The position numbers and the translations under genes were made by a program. From CAXXHQ01 sp963665265 (lineage in GTDB: Bacteria > Planctomycetota > Planctomycetia > Pirellulales > Thermoguttaceae), in the NCBI GenBank assembly GCA_963665265.2, contig OY762224.2:3162001-3226000 (forward strand): a stretch of DNA of 64,000 nucleotides. The letters are read 5' to 3'. Of the stretch, positions 25,541 to 35,841 are shown one piece after another (the first letter of the stretch is position 1; the number at the start of each line of letters is the position of its first letter). The notes beneath the pieces are model-generated. The model was not told where the DNA came from, searched no databases, and was given only the letters and a program-made list of their open reading frames with translations.

Positions 25541-25909
25541 CTACTCTTTTCGTGTATTATCTTCTTCCGCCACGCGTTTTAACTCTATCAAATCCTCTTC
25601 GCTCAATTTCTCTGATCGAATCAATTGACAGAGCAGACCTTCCACCGAACCGTCGAAACAAACTCGGGTAAGATCGCGCAGCATGCTTCGAAACGTCGAT
25701 TCTCGTCGTGTTTTCGCGCGATAAAGATACGCCTTCCCTTCGCGACGTCGAACGACGTGCCCTTTTTCGAGTAAGATCGAAAGGTAAGAACGAAGCGAGG
25801 AGTTTTGAATCTCGCGCGGAAATCGCGATAGAATGTCGGCCGGCTTCAATTCGCCGTCCCGCCATAAAATTCGCATTACTTCCAATTCGCCTTCGGTGAA
25901 CTTCGGCAT
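25541..25909 (-). CDS. BlaI/MecI-family transcriptional repressor
   Basis: 122 residues starting at ATG 25909. Winged helix of the penicillinase-repressor family: FTEGELEVMRILWRDGELKPADI, then SSLRSYLSILLEKGHVVRRREGKAYLYRA. In this family the dimer is cut by the partner M56 protease to relieve repression. The cognate-like protease gene begins 25 bases downstream, so the two form a signalling pair, likely autoregulated from the region upstream of 25909. I found no clear TACA/TGTA operator by eye. Confidence 0.88.
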   Translation of the reverse strand: MPKFTEGELEVMRILWRDGELKPADILSRFPREIQNSSLRSYLSILLEKGHVVRRREGKAYLYRAKTRRESTFRSMLRDLTRVCFDGSVEGLLCQLIRSEKLSEEDLIELKRVAEEDNTRKE

Positions 25910-26181
25910 GACGAGCCTTCCTCGAAAATCGGAAACGCCTGAAAAGCGTCGCGTCTCCATGTGCGGAATATACCGCACTTCAGCGGCCGCCGTCAATACC
26001 CATGTGCGGACGACTCCGCAGTTACGCCAAGAAGTAGTTAGACGGTTTTCCCTTTGCGCAAAACTAAATGCCGTGAGCGATGAAATGCAAGAAACACCGT
26101 GAAAACGTTGCGAGAAAGTGAACAGAAACCCTTCCGCGGGGGCAATTTCGCTCTGCCCTAAGATGCGTCGAACTATCCCGC

Positions 26182-27069
26182 CTAAACCCGCTCGGCGAAG
26201 CGAAATTTCGCGCTCCGCGATCGAGGATTCTCCGCCGTCTCCGCATCGTCCGCCACGACCGGCTTCTTCGTCAACGGCTTCAATCGCGGATCCGACTTAA
26301 ACGCCTCTTTCACTCGCCGATCTTCCAGCGAATGAAAACTGATTATTCCGATCCGTCCGCCCGACGATAAACAGTCCGGCAACCGACGTAACGCAATCTC
26401 CAGCGATTTCAATTCCTCGTTGACGGCAATTCGCAACGCCTGAAAAGTTCGAGTCGCCGGATGAATTCGCTGCGTATCGGGACTGCGCGGAATGCAGCGT
26501 CGAACCAGTTCCGCCAATTCACGGGAAGTTTCAATCGGCTTTTCACGCCGTCTTTCCACGACTTTGCGGGCGATTCTTCGGCTGTAACGTTCTTCGCCGT
26601 AATGATAGATCAAGTCGGCCAAATGTTCTTCGCTGAGCCGATTAATCAACCGGCGAGCAGGCTCCCCTTCAGTCACGTCGAAGCGAAGATCAAGCGGTCC
26701 GTCCGAAAGAAAACTAAAACCGCGGTCGTCGTCGGCCAATTGATCGCTCGAAAGACCGAGATCGAGCAGAATGCCGTCCACCGTTTTGATCTGCAACTGT
26801 TCCAAGACCTCGGGCAAGTCGCAAAAATTGGCCTGGGCGATGCGAAACGGTAAGCCCGCCAAGCGTTTTTCACCGGCATCCACAGCCCCGGCGTCACGGT
26901 CGAGAGCGATGAGAAGCCCGTCGGGAGCGACGCGTTCGGCCAACGCACGAGAGTGCCCGGCGCCGCCCAAAGTCCCGTCCACAATCACCCGGCCCGGCTG
27001 CGGCTGAAGCCATTCGAGCGCTGCGGAGAGCATAACGGGGATATGTTGCGTGGAAGGCGTTTCGGCCAT
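26182..27069 (-). CDS. rsmH: 16S rRNA m4C1402 methyltransferase RsmH (MraW)
   Basis: 295 residues. The N-terminal TQHIPVMLSAALEWLQPQPG, the SAM motif VDGTLGGAGHSRALAE, the family loop DGILLDLGLSSDQLADDDRG and the C-terminal GGRIGIISFHSLEDRRVKEAF are diagnostic. It methylates N4 of cytidine 1402 in 16S rRNA. In most bacteria it heads the division and cell-wall cluster with mraZ and ftsI; none of those genes is seen next to it here, consistent with the scattered dcw genes of planctomycetes. Confidence 0.95.
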   Translation of the reverse strand: MAETPSTQHIPVMLSAALEWLQPQPGRVIVDGTLGGAGHSRALAERVAPDGLLIALDRDAGAVDAGEKRLAGLPFRIAQANFCDLPEVLEQLQIKTVDGILLDLGLSSDQLADDDRGFSFLSDGPLDLRFDVTEGEPARRLINRLSEEHLADLIYHYGEERYSRRIARKVVERRREKPIETSRELAELVRRCIPRSPDTQRIHPATRTFQALRIAVNEELKSLEIALRRLPDCLSSGGRIGIISFHSLEDRRVKEAFKSDPRLKPLTKKPVVADDAETAENPRSRSAKFRFAERV

Positions 27070-27310
27070 AAGCGGGCTGCGAAAAAACGACCAATTTGTG
27101 CGACGGAAACGATAGTACGGTAAAAAATAGAGGTTTTTAGCCGAAAACGCAACCCGACTGGCGAAATCGCCCTCAAAATCCTATAATCTTGCAGATTATA
27201 CGCTTTTGACGAAATGAACGAATATTGGCTCGCCGATTTCTAGCAACTATGTTTTCCCGCCCGGCTAGGCCTGCCCAAGAGCGACGCGTCAAAGTTTTGA
27301 AGGATACGTG

Positions 27311-28267
27311 ATGTTGACGTTTAGGCATTTTCGCAATACCGATCCTCCAATAATCGCCTCGCTTTGGCAATCGCAGGCCGGACAGTTTGGATATTTGCAA
27401 CCTGTATCAGTCAATTTATTTGAACAGCTTGTCTTCGCCAAACTCTACTTCGATTATCCCGGTTTGATTCTCGCCTTCGACGGCGAACGCCCCGTCGGTT
27501 TTGCGCATGCCGGTTTCGGTCCGAACGACCAAATTAACAGCATTGAAACGGCGATGGGCTCGACTTGTTTGATCGTCGCCACTCCCGACTGCGCAAGGGA
27601 CGAAGTCGCCTCTGGCTTGCTCGAACGCTGCGAAAAATACTTACGTAGCCGCGGCGCCGAAACGCTCTACGGCGGCTGTCTGCATCCGCTTAACCCGTTT
27701 TATCTGGGATTGTACGGCGGCAGCGAATTACCGGGCATTTTGGATTCCGACGGTCTGATGCGGCGGACGTTCGAGGGAAACGGCTATTCCGTAATCGGCG
27801 GGACTCGAGGCTGGATGCTCGACCTACAGCGTTTTGAAGCGGTTATCGATCGCCGCCAATTTCAAATCCGTCGTCAAATGGTCGTTGAAGTTCTCGACGA
27901 CGCGCCAACTGAAAACTGGTGGGACGCGTGTACGCTGAATGAATTCGATTTAATCCGCTACGTCTTAGTCCCCCGCAGCGGCGTGCCGATCGCAACTGCG
28001 ACGTTTCGTTCGATGAGCCCGGCCGGCGCCAACGGTTTCGGCGCGGCTGTGGGCCTTATCGCGATGGAGGTGCATTCCTCGCAACGTCGCAACGGTTTTG
28101 CCACTTTCGTCCTTAGCGAGGCGTTTCGCCAATTCCAAAAGAAAGGCGTCGCCACGGTCGAGGTTCAAACGATGGCCGACAACGAGCCGGCGGCGAATCT
28201 CTATGAAAAACTCGGTTTTCAGGCCTGCGGAACTGGAAAAATCTTTCGTAAAGAGGCGACGAAATAG
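27311..28267 (+). CDS. GNAT-family N-acetyltransferase (two-domain)
   Basis: About 318 residues; ATG 27311 follows AAGGA at 6 nt. The N-terminal half looks like a degenerate GNAT domain (MLTFRHFRNTDPPIIASLW, then FDGERPVGFAHAGFGP). The C-terminal half has the acetyl-CoA loop as SSQRRNGFATFVLSEAF and the end AANLYEKLGFQACGTGKIFRKE. Substrate unknown. Stands alone between rsmH and the tRNA genes. Confidence 0.8.
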   Translation: MLTFRHFRNTDPPIIASLWQSQAGQFGYLQPVSVNLFEQLVFAKLYFDYPGLILAFDGERPVGFAHAGFGPNDQINSIETAMGSTCLIVATPDCARDEVASGLLERCEKYLRSRGAETLYGGCLHPLNPFYLGLYGGSELPGILDSDGLMRRTFEGNGYSVIGGTRGWMLDLQRFEAVIDRRQFQIRRQMVVEVLDDAPTENWWDACTLNEFDLIRYVLVPRSGVPIATATFRSMSPAGANGFGAAVGLIAMEVHSSQRRNGFATFVLSEAFRQFQKKGVATVEVQTMADNEPAANLYEKLGFQACGTGKIFRKEATK

Positions 28268-28399
28268 CCGATTTTTCCGGATGGAAGCATTTCCCGCACT
28301 CATCCCCAATTGCCGAGCGGCGAAATTTCGATACAATCAAGTGACTCAAAAATAGTGCAGGCCGTCGTTCGGCGCAGAATGACGGAGCCGGTTTCGATC

Positions 28400-28475
<76 letters not shown>

Positions 28476-28606
28476 CTATTTTCTCGCTCAACAGTCATCG
28501 CATCGTCTCATTACTGCGGTTTTCCTCGGTGATACGTCGATTTGCAGGTATCAATTTATTCAACTCAATGAAACGCTGAATTGGGATTCGTCTTGCAATA
28601 AAATTT

Positions 28607-28679
<73 letters not shown>

Positions 28680-28775
28680 TTTTTTCTCTCAAGAAAGCAG
28701 GGCGGAAAACTTTACGCTGAGTTTGGCAATGAACGTTTTCTCGGCGATTGCGAATTCAAAGGACTTCAAGAAACG

Positions 28776-28807
28776 CGAAGAGCCCGCATCTACGATGGGG
28801 CTCTTCG
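28776..28807 (+). terminator. Hairpin likely ending the tRNA transcript
   Basis: A 10-bp perfect stem (CGAAGAGCCC with GGGCTCTTCG) with a 12-nt loop about 100 bases after tRNA-Arg. The following bases (TTGTACATT) are only weakly T-rich, so termination efficiency is uncertain. Confidence 0.5.
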
Positions 28808-28996
28808 TTGTACATTAGCCGAGGGAAAACGCACGGCAAGCAGAACCGACAATTGATCAAAAATAGGTCGACTGTCGAAGCCTGGCGTGGGTTCCGCCCT
28901 CTTGGTCGCCGGCCGCTAAATTAGCGACGCGGTTTTGAAATATGCGGAAGCAATCAAAAGCAATCATGTCGAACGACTTCCGCACGTTATACAAAA

Positions 28997-29194
28997 CTAT
29001 GCGAGCTTGACGTTCTCGGCGCACGGCCCTTTCGGACCACGACCTTCCGTGTACGACACTTTTTGACCTTCGCGCAAAGCGTCGTAACTGACGCCTTGAA
29101 GGCTCGACGAGTGGAAGAACAGGTCCTTCGCGCCTCCGGTGTCAATAAACCCGAAGCCCTTGTCCGTCAACCTTTTAATAGTACCTTCAGCCAT
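28997..29194 (-). CDS. Cold shock domain protein (CspA family)
   Basis: 65 residues, a single OB-fold cold shock domain. RNP1 is KGFGFIDT and RNP2 is LFFHSSSL; the N-terminal MAEGTIKRLTDKGFGF is typical. It binds single-stranded RNA/DNA and acts as an RNA chaperone in the cytoplasm. The ribosome site AAGGA lies about 12 nt ahead of the ATG. The long upstream spacer (over 300 bases) leaves room for a structured leader, as is known for cspA mRNAs. Confidence 0.95.
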   Translation of the reverse strand: MAEGTIKRLTDKGFGFIDTGGAKDLFFHSSSLQGVSYDALREGQKVSYTEGRGPKGPCAENVKLA

Positions 29195-29609
29195 TAGAAC
29201 AAATTCCTTAATTACATAAACGACGACTGTTTGGCCAAGAATGCCGAGAGTCGCCGTTCACTAGTTGGATGTAGCGTACACTGCCGAAACGAGCGACGCA
29301 AGGCGGGATCATCCCTAATCGACGAGAAAGAAGTGCGGCTTTCGTGCAAAAACGCTACTTTTAGCACAAAAATCGCTCAGGAACGGAAATAAGATTTATT
29401 TGAAGATTTCCTGATATTTTCGAATTGGGAACGAAAAACGCCGCTTTTGGCTTAAAAACGTCGAAATTTGCCAGTTAAGCGCTAGCATGAATTCGTCTCG
29501 GAGCCTCAAGAGCAATAATGATCGGGTCGCAAATGTTCAGGCGCTTGCCTTACAACACAGTTTAAAGCTGAAGAAGCTACGTTTATCTCGAACGGAATTT
29601 AGATGGAAA
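29195..29609. other. Spacer between cold shock gene and efflux operon
   Basis: About 415 bases, AT-rich in part (29340-29480). It must contain the promoter and 5' leader of the cold shock gene and the 3' end of the efflux operon. I see no gene, and no terminator strong enough to call. Confidence 0.4.
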
Positions 29610-30947
29610 CTACTGGCGAGATAATCCGCCTTCGAGAAGCATCCCTTCGATTCGCGCGCGAGTAGTCCAGTAATTTTGCAGGATTTCGAGGTAGTCAAGA
29701 TTAACGCGATAGTACGTACGCTGCGCGGTCAATAAGGCCAGATAGCTTAACTCGCCTTGCGTATATCCGAACTGTGCGATTTCCAACGACTTCTTCGCGT
29801 CCGGAATCATCTCCTCTTGATAACATCGGACCTGACCGTTGGCGTCGGTATGTCGAGCGAAGACTTCGGAAAGCCGTGAACGTAGATCCAACTCCGTTCG
29901 CTTCACTTCATAACTGGCTGCCGATAACTCAGACTGGGCCTTGGCGATGTTTCCTTGATTCCGATTGAAAATCTGTATCGGCACGCCTACCTGCACCATG
30001 GCAACCGAATCGCGCGATGCGTTGTTGTAGCGTAAGCCGCCCTCGACATCCAGGTTCGGAACTCGTTCGGCGCACTCACGAGCCAAAGCGGCGCGGGCGC
30101 GTTCCACTTCGCAACGGGCTTTGGCCATCTCCGGGCTGCAAGCGGTGATTGAGGAAAGCGAGGCCTCGAAGTTTAGTTCCGTCGGAAAACGTTCGAGTTC
30201 GTCGGCGATCGGGCGAGGCTCCATCGAAGGCGTTCCAATTGCGCTCGCCAATTTTCGCCATGCCGATTCTTGCCGATTGCGAGAATTCTCCAATTGCATT
30301 TTAGCGGCGTTCAACTCGATCTTCGCTTGGAGAACGTCGGCCCGACTAACTTCTTTTCCGGCGAAGGCCTTTTCGGCGGCGGTCATGCTTGCCTGGCCGA
30401 CGCCAACAAGTCGATCATTCAAATCAACCGCACGACGCGCAATCATCAACTCATATGCTCCGACGCGGACGTCGTTGGTCACGCGCTGTCGTTGCATTTG
30501 CAGGGAATATTCAGCTTGAGAAACGTCATGGTCGGCCACGTTACGGCTGAGGCGACGTTTGCCGTTGGTGACGATTTCCTGACGAAGAAAACCTCCTTGT
30601 TGGCCAGCGGTATGTTCATTACCCATTTCATCGCCGATATATCCGACGGTTGGATTGGGGAGCAGGCCAGCCTGCCATCGAGAACCTTCCATAGCTCGAA
30701 CCCGCATCGACGCCTGGGAGATCGTGGGATTTTCGTCCATTGCGAGCCGAACCAATTCGTCGATCGTAATGGGGGGGAGCCCAGCGTTTATCGACGAACC
30801 GGAAAACGGGGCAGGGGGGGGGAGCGGCGGTTGCGAGAAAGCCAGCTCCGGAGCGCCAACAGGCAGATTCGAAATCTGTCCAAAGACCGAAGCGGAGCCA
30901 GAGCTCGCCGCCAGAAAAAGCAAAATTGCTTTGAGGAATCGTTTCAT
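29610..30947 (-). CDS. TolC-like outer membrane efflux protein (CusC/CzcC type)
   Basis: About 445 residues; I prefer the ATG at 30947, which starts a signal peptide (MKRFLKAILLFLAASSGSASVFG), over the one four codons upstream. The OEP repeats are visible twice (ITIDELVRLAMDENPTISQA ... and the second half with RARAALARECAERVPNLDVEGGL). Such proteins form the outer-membrane trimer channel of RND pumps. Last gene of the metal efflux operon, 86 bases behind the pump gene. Confidence 0.9.
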   Translation of the reverse strand: MKRFLKAILLFLAASSGSASVFGQISNLPVGAPELAFSQPPLPPPAPFSGSSINAGLPPITIDELVRLAMDENPTISQASMRVRAMEGSRWQAGLLPNPTVGYIGDEMGNEHTAGQQGGFLRQEIVTNGKRRLSRNVADHDVSQAEYSLQMQRQRVTNDVRVGAYELMIARRAVDLNDRLVGVGQASMTAAEKAFAGKEVSRADVLQAKIELNAAKMQLENSRNRQESAWRKLASAIGTPSMEPRPIADELERFPTELNFEASLSSITACSPEMAKARCEVERARAALARECAERVPNLDVEGGLRYNNASRDSVAMVQVGVPIQIFNRNQGNIAKAQSELSAASYEVKRTELDLRSRLSEVFARHTDANGQVRCYQEEMIPDAKKSLEIAQFGYTQGELSYLALLTAQRTYYRVNLDYLEILQNYWTTRARIEGMLLEGGLSRQ

Positions 30948-31033
30948 AATTCTTCGCATCCTTGCGATTTACTGTCCTATTAAATTGCGGCGGCGTCCGC
31001 AATCCTTGCGTAGTCCGCCCAAATTCGTCTCGA

Positions 31034-34000
31034 CTACTTCAAATCGATAATTTCCGCGTTTTTACCGGCAATAACAACTTCGCCCGCCTTCCTTCCTATC
31101 GTCCAAAACAGCGCCGGACGAACGAGAAACTCAAGGGCGGTTCCGCTAATTAGTCCGCCGATAATGACGGTGGCCACGGGGTAAAGAACTTCTTTGCCTG
31201 GTTCGCCGGCGGAGATAGCGAGAGGAGCAAGACCAATTCCCGCAGTGAGGGCGGTCATCAGGGCCGGCGCCAAGCGTTCCTTGCCGGCTCGAATGATCAT
31301 TTCATGCGACCATGTTTCGCCTTCTTCGCGAACTAGGTGGACATAGTGATCGAGGAGAAGGATGCCATTTCGAGCCGCGATTCCGCAGAGGGAAATGAAT
31401 CCGATCATCGCGGCGATGGTTAGGGTTTGACCAGTCACGATCAAAGCGACAACCGCTCCGATGAAGGCCATAGGAAGAGCAACCATCACCTGCAAGGCGA
31501 AATTCGTCGAGCGGAACATCGCATAGAGCGCGAGGAATATGCCTAACAATGAAAATATGAACAGCGCGGCGATTAATCGCGAGGCCGATTCGCGGCTCTG
31601 GAATTGCCCGCCGTACTCGACAAAGTACCCTGTGGGGAATGTTTTTTGGATGGGGGAAAGCTTGGCTTGTATATCGCGCACGACGTCGGTCAATCCTCGC
31701 CCAGTCACGTTGCATTGAATGGCGATGCGGCGACGAACCTGTTCCCGATTTATGCCGTTCGGCCCGGCTCCTTCGCTGACCTTCGCCAATTCGGAAAGGG
31801 GCACGAATCCTCCTTCGGGGAGCTCGATCGCCATGCGGCGGATGTTTTCCAACTTATCTCGATAGGCGTCTTCGAAGCGTAGCAGAATATCGAAGGAACG
31901 TTCGCCGACAAGCGCCGCAGAAACAACTTTTCCTTGCATGGCCGTTTCGATAATTTCGTTTACCTGTCCGGTTCGCAATCCATATCGGGCCAGTTGCTCT
32001 CGGTTCCATTCGATGCGCAATTGCGGAATGGAGATTTGCGGTTCGATCATCAAGTCCTTAATTCCCGGAACCCCGGTAATCGCCGCCTTCATCTTTTCGG
32101 CCGTTTGCCGAAGCGTGTCAAGATCGTCACCAAAGATTTTAATGGCGACTTGAGCCTGAACGCCGGAAATCATCGCCGAAATGAGGTGCGCCAGCGGTTG
32201 CTCGACGCTAACGACGATGCCGGGGATGTCGGCCATAGCTTCCCGGATTTCCTCCAAAGTCTCTTCTCGCGTCCGCCCAGAGTTTGGATCGAAAGTGATG
32301 ATGGCCTCGCTCATATTCGCGCCTATGACGTGTTCGTCCATTTCGGCTCGACCGGTTCGAACGACGAACTCGCGGACTCCGGCGATTTTTTGCAACCGGC
32401 GCTCAACGGTTCTCGCGGCTTCCTTGGAACGTTCGAGCGACGCGCCCGGGGGAAGTAGGATATTAAGTTGGGCGACGCCTTCGTCGAACGGCGGCATAAA
32501 ATCGCTTTCCATTCGCGCGACGATGAAGCCGCATGCGACGACCGCGGCGAAAGCGACGATGAGAATCGGCTTTGGAGCCTGGAGGCTGGTCGAGATGGTC
32601 TTTCCGGCAATCGCTTTTAACGTTCGCAATAGCCAGCTATCTCGTTCACGTCCCACGGCCTTGGCGTTCGGCAAAAGCCAATAGGAGAGGGCCGGGGTAA
32701 CCGTTAGAGAGACGACTAGCGAGGCAAGAATCGAAACGACGTAGGCGATCCCCAACGGCGTAAAGAGTCGACCTTCCATGCCGCTTAGGGCGAAGAGCGG
32801 AATGAAAGCGAGGACTACGATTAACGTGCTGTAGACGATGGAATTCCGAATTTCGGAGCTGGCGTCGTAAACGACAGCGATGGCAGGACGCGGTTTTTCG
32901 AGGAGTCGATTTTCTCGCAAACGACGAAAGATATTTTCGGCGTCGACGATGGCGTCATCCACTAGTTCCCCGATTGCGACGGCGATTCCCCCCAGCGTCA
33001 TAGTATTAATTGACATGCCCATCCACTTGAAAATCAATCCCGTCACGACGATGGAAAGGGGAATGGCAGTAAGAGTGATGAACGTTGTGCGAAAGTTGAG
33101 TAGGAACAAAAATAGGATCACGGCAACGAGAATTCCGCCGTCACGAAGGGCGGCCATCACGTTGGCCACGGCAAGATCAATGAATTGCTTTTGCTGATAG
33201 AGATTTGGCGCGATTTCAACGTCGGCCGGGAGGGACGACTTCAAGTCGGCCAAGGCAGCGACGATTCGGTCGGTGAGCTGTCGGGTATCGGCGCCTGGCT
33301 GTTTGTTGATTGTAAGAACGACGGCTTCGCCGCCGCGAAACCCGTTCCCTTCTCGGACGAAGGCGGAACTATCGCCGCGTTTGACTTGTCCTCGTTCGGC
33401 CACATTCGCTATTTGCCGCATGAGCACGGGGCGACCGTCGCGAATTTTCACGGCGACGTTTCTTAAATCGTCAATGGACCGAACTCGGCCCAAGGCCCGC
33501 ACCAAGTATTCGTTCGGCCCGAGCGAATTGACGTATCCGCCGGTAACGTTCGAGTTGCATTCCTCCAACGCCGTCTCGACCTCGACTAATTTTACGCCAA
33601 ACCGTCTCATGTCGTCGGGATTTACGAGGACTTGGAATTGCTTTCGTTCGCCTCCCATCGCAATAACTTGCGAGACGCCGGAGATCGTTTGCAAACGCCG
33701 CGAGACGACCCAATCGGCCAATTCACGAAGCCGCATCGGGGAAGTCGCGCCGTTCTCGCTCCAAAGCCCCACAATCATAATTTGTCCCATGATCGAGGAG
33801 ATCGGCGTTAGTTGCGGGCGAACGCCTTTCGGCAAACGCTCCGCGGCGACGGCAAGTTTTTCGGTCACAACTTGCCGATCGACGTTCAGGTCCGTTCCCC
33901 AGTCGAATTCGACTTGCACGATCGAAATGCCCGGTCCCGAGGAACTGCGAACGGTTTGCACTCCGGTCGCACCGTTTAAAGCCGTTTCCAAGGGGAACGT

Positions 34001-34195
34001 GATCAACGTTTCAACCTCCTCGGGGGCCATTCCAGTCGCCTCTGTCATAACGACGACGCGGGGACGGTTCAAGTCGGGAAAAACGTCAATGGGCAACTTA
34101 ATGATTTGCAGAGAACCGTAGCACATGATCAGCAGAGCGACCGCCATGACCAACGCCCGGCGTTGCAACGAAAAACGGATTATCGCGTTTAACAT
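31034..34195 (-). CDS. Heavy-metal efflux RND pump (CusA/CzcA family)
   Basis: About 1053 residues from ATG 34195 (AAGGA upstream); the frame continues further but into the previous gene. HME-RND hallmarks: MLNAIIRFSLQRRALVMAVA, PIDVFPDLNRPRVVV, ALNGATGVQTVRSSSGPG, GGIAVAIGELVDDAIVDAENIFRRL, and FISLCGIAARNGILLLDHY. It pumps cations from periplasm or cytoplasm outward using the proton gradient. It sits between the adaptor and the channel gene. The exact metal (Cu/Ag versus Co/Zn/Cd) cannot be read with confidence. Confidence 0.92.
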   Translation of the reverse strand: MLNAIIRFSLQRRALVMAVALLIMCYGSLQIIKLPIDVFPDLNRPRVVVMTEATGMAPEEVETLITFPLETALNGATGVQTVRSSSGPGISIVQVEFDWGTDLNVDRQVVTEKLAVAAERLPKGVRPQLTPISSIMGQIMIVGLWSENGATSPMRLRELADWVVSRRLQTISGVSQVIAMGGERKQFQVLVNPDDMRRFGVKLVEVETALEECNSNVTGGYVNSLGPNEYLVRALGRVRSIDDLRNVAVKIRDGRPVLMRQIANVAERGQVKRGDSSAFVREGNGFRGGEAVVLTINKQPGADTRQLTDRIVAALADLKSSLPADVEIAPNLYQQKQFIDLAVANVMAALRDGGILVAVILFLFLLNFRTTFITLTAIPLSIVVTGLIFKWMGMSINTMTLGGIAVAIGELVDDAIVDAENIFRRLRENRLLEKPRPAIAVVYDASSEIRNSIVYSTLIVVLAFIPLFALSGMEGRLFTPLGIAYVVSILASLVVSLTVTPALSYWLLPNAKAVGRERDSWLLRTLKAIAGKTISTSLQAPKPILIVAFAAVVACGFIVARMESDFMPPFDEGVAQLNILLPPGASLERSKEAARTVERRLQKIAGVREFVVRTGRAEMDEHVIGANMSEAIITFDPNSGRTREETLEEIREAMADIPGIVVSVEQPLAHLISAMISGVQAQVAIKIFGDDLDTLRQTAEKMKAAITGVPGIKDLMIEPQISIPQLRIEWNREQLARYGLRTGQVNEIIETAMQGKVVSAALVGERSFDILLRFEDAYRDKLENIRRMAIELPEGGFVPLSELAKVSEGAGPNGINREQVRRRIAIQCNVTGRGLTDVVRDIQAKLSPIQKTFPTGYFVEYGGQFQSRESASRLIAALFIFSLLGIFLALYAMFRSTNFALQVMVALPMAFIGAVVALIVTGQTLTIAAMIGFISLCGIAARNGILLLDHYVHLVREEGETWSHEMIIRAGKERLAPALMTALTAGIGLAPLAISAGEPGKEVLYPVATVIIGGLISGTALEFLVRPALFWTIGRKAGEVVIAGKNAEIIDLK

Positions 34196-34247
34196 CGAAA
34201 ATTCCTTGGTTTTCAACGCATAAAAATTCGTACCCCCGCGCTCAACT

Positions 34248-35771
34248 TTAGTGATTATGTCCGGCATGCGGGTCGGGCGCTCCGCCGGATTTATTTTTGA
34301 GCGAAAGGTGAATTTGGTAGGCTCCGCCGCCGGCAACGGTCTTGCCCGGCGTTAGCGAACCATCGTCGGCGACGACGGCGTAATCGGAGTCGCGATATTC
34401 GACGTGAACGGAACGACGGTCGAAATGCCCTTCGTTTTGCTCAAAAACATAGGATTCAGCGCCATCTTGCACGACCGCCTCGGCGGGGAGCACGATGCGA
34501 TCTTTCCAGCGTTCGGCCGGGGCTCGTAGTTCAACGCTTTGGCCGGGTTTGTAACGCCAATCGGAAAATCGATGTCCGTCGGCCGAACGATCTCGGGTGA
34601 CTTGATTCGGCAGCGTAACGTAAAAATTAAACGCTCGGGACTCGGGATCGATCTTGTTCGAAAGGTGCGCGATGCGTAATCCTTTTTCGGATTGCTCCGT
34701 TCGCCCGGGCGACTCGAGCTTCGCGGTCAATTGTCCGTCTTCGCCGGCCAAACGTTCCAAAACGACCATATCCTGTTCAAAGGCTTTGCCTTGGATGTAA
34801 AGAATCGAATAATCCGAAAGGGTGCAGAGGGGATCGCCGGCGCGAACGTATTGCCCCTCGGAAATTTTTAGCTCGTCGAGTTGATAGAACTTGGAAGAAG
34901 CGTTTTTCCCCTTACCTAGGGTTTCGGTCGGTTGCGGAGCAAGGATGGTAGTTTCGCGAAGCAACTCCCGTTTATCGACGACGGAGGCGATTTGCTCCTC
35001 CGAAAGTCCATGCAACAACAAACGTTGGCGTTGCGCCTTTTGCGAGGCCTCTAATTTTTGCCGTTCGTATTTGCGTTCCAATAGGGTTTTGCCGGGAATC
35101 GCGCCTTCAGCCACAATTTTTTCGAGTCTCAGGATTTCTTTATTGACGACCTCCAACTCTTCCACGCTACGCAAGAATTCCGTTTGGGCCTCGACGACCT
35201 CTTCATGGGAGAGTCGAATGGAGAATAGGACTTGGCCGGGCATGATCGTTTCTCCCAGGAGGGGAAAAATTTTCGTTACCGTGCCGGTTAGAGGAGCGGA
35301 AACTTGGGCGATTGATCGCCCCGGTCGTTCGACCACTTTGCCTGGCACGGAGATCGTTCGGTAAAAATCGCGTCGTTCGACCTTGGCCAACGAAAGGCTC
35401 ACGTTCTTTTGAGCCGTCTCGGAAAGCTTGACCGATTCGGACTCTTTGTGCTTGTGGGTGGTCGACGCCTCGGCTTCATGGTCGTGTTCGTCGGCTCCTT
35501 CCTCGCCGTGCTCGTCGTGTTTCTCTTCGGCGTTGGCGGCGACCTTTGCGTGCGGCTTGGCCTCCTTGGCTTCGGTGGCCTCTGATTCATGATCATGTCC
35601 GCCGGTTTCGGCCGATTCGGCGTGCGTTTTACCGGCACGTCGTAGTAAATCGGGTGCGGCGAAATACGCTCCGAAAACGAGCCCCGAGGCGATGACGAGG
35701 GCGACGACAGTTCCGAATGAACGACGGTGGCTGCGTTTTTCCTTCGAGGAAACCGGTGGAATTATAGACAT
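34248..35771 (-). CDS. RND periplasmic adaptor (CusB/CzcB family) with His/Glu-rich N-terminal region
   Basis: 507 residues. One N-terminal membrane anchor (GTVVALVIASGLVFGAYFAAP) is followed by a long His/Glu/Ala-rich segment, residues about 50-115, with clusters such as GGHDHE, KHDEHGEEG, DEHDHE and THKHKE, likely to bind metal ions. The adaptor proper follows: lipoyl-like halves around a helical hairpin (VSAPLTGTVTKIFPLLGETI) and beta-barrel (GQSVELRAPAERWKDRIVLPAEAV). The C-terminus again ends in histidines (DPHAGHNH). It links the inner pump to the outer channel. Confidence 0.92.
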   Translation of the reverse strand: MSIIPPVSSKEKRSHRRSFGTVVALVIASGLVFGAYFAAPDLLRRAGKTHAESAETGGHDHESEATEAKEAKPHAKVAANAEEKHDEHGEEGADEHDHEAEASTTHKHKESESVKLSETAQKNVSLSLAKVERRDFYRTISVPGKVVERPGRSIAQVSAPLTGTVTKIFPLLGETIMPGQVLFSIRLSHEEVVEAQTEFLRSVEELEVVNKEILRLEKIVAEGAIPGKTLLERKYERQKLEASQKAQRQRLLLHGLSEEQIASVVDKRELLRETTILAPQPTETLGKGKNASSKFYQLDELKISEGQYVRAGDPLCTLSDYSILYIQGKAFEQDMVVLERLAGEDGQLTAKLESPGRTEQSEKGLRIAHLSNKIDPESRAFNFYVTLPNQVTRDRSADGHRFSDWRYKPGQSVELRAPAERWKDRIVLPAEAVVQDGAESYVFEQNEGHFDRRSVHVEYRDSDYAVVADDGSLTPGKTVAGGGAYQIHLSLKNKSGGAPDPHAGHNH

Positions 35772-35841
35772 AGTACGATCCCGAACTAAAACAAATGAAG
35801 CCGAAGACGGCGAACTTACCGAGAATGCGCAGCGGCGAAGT

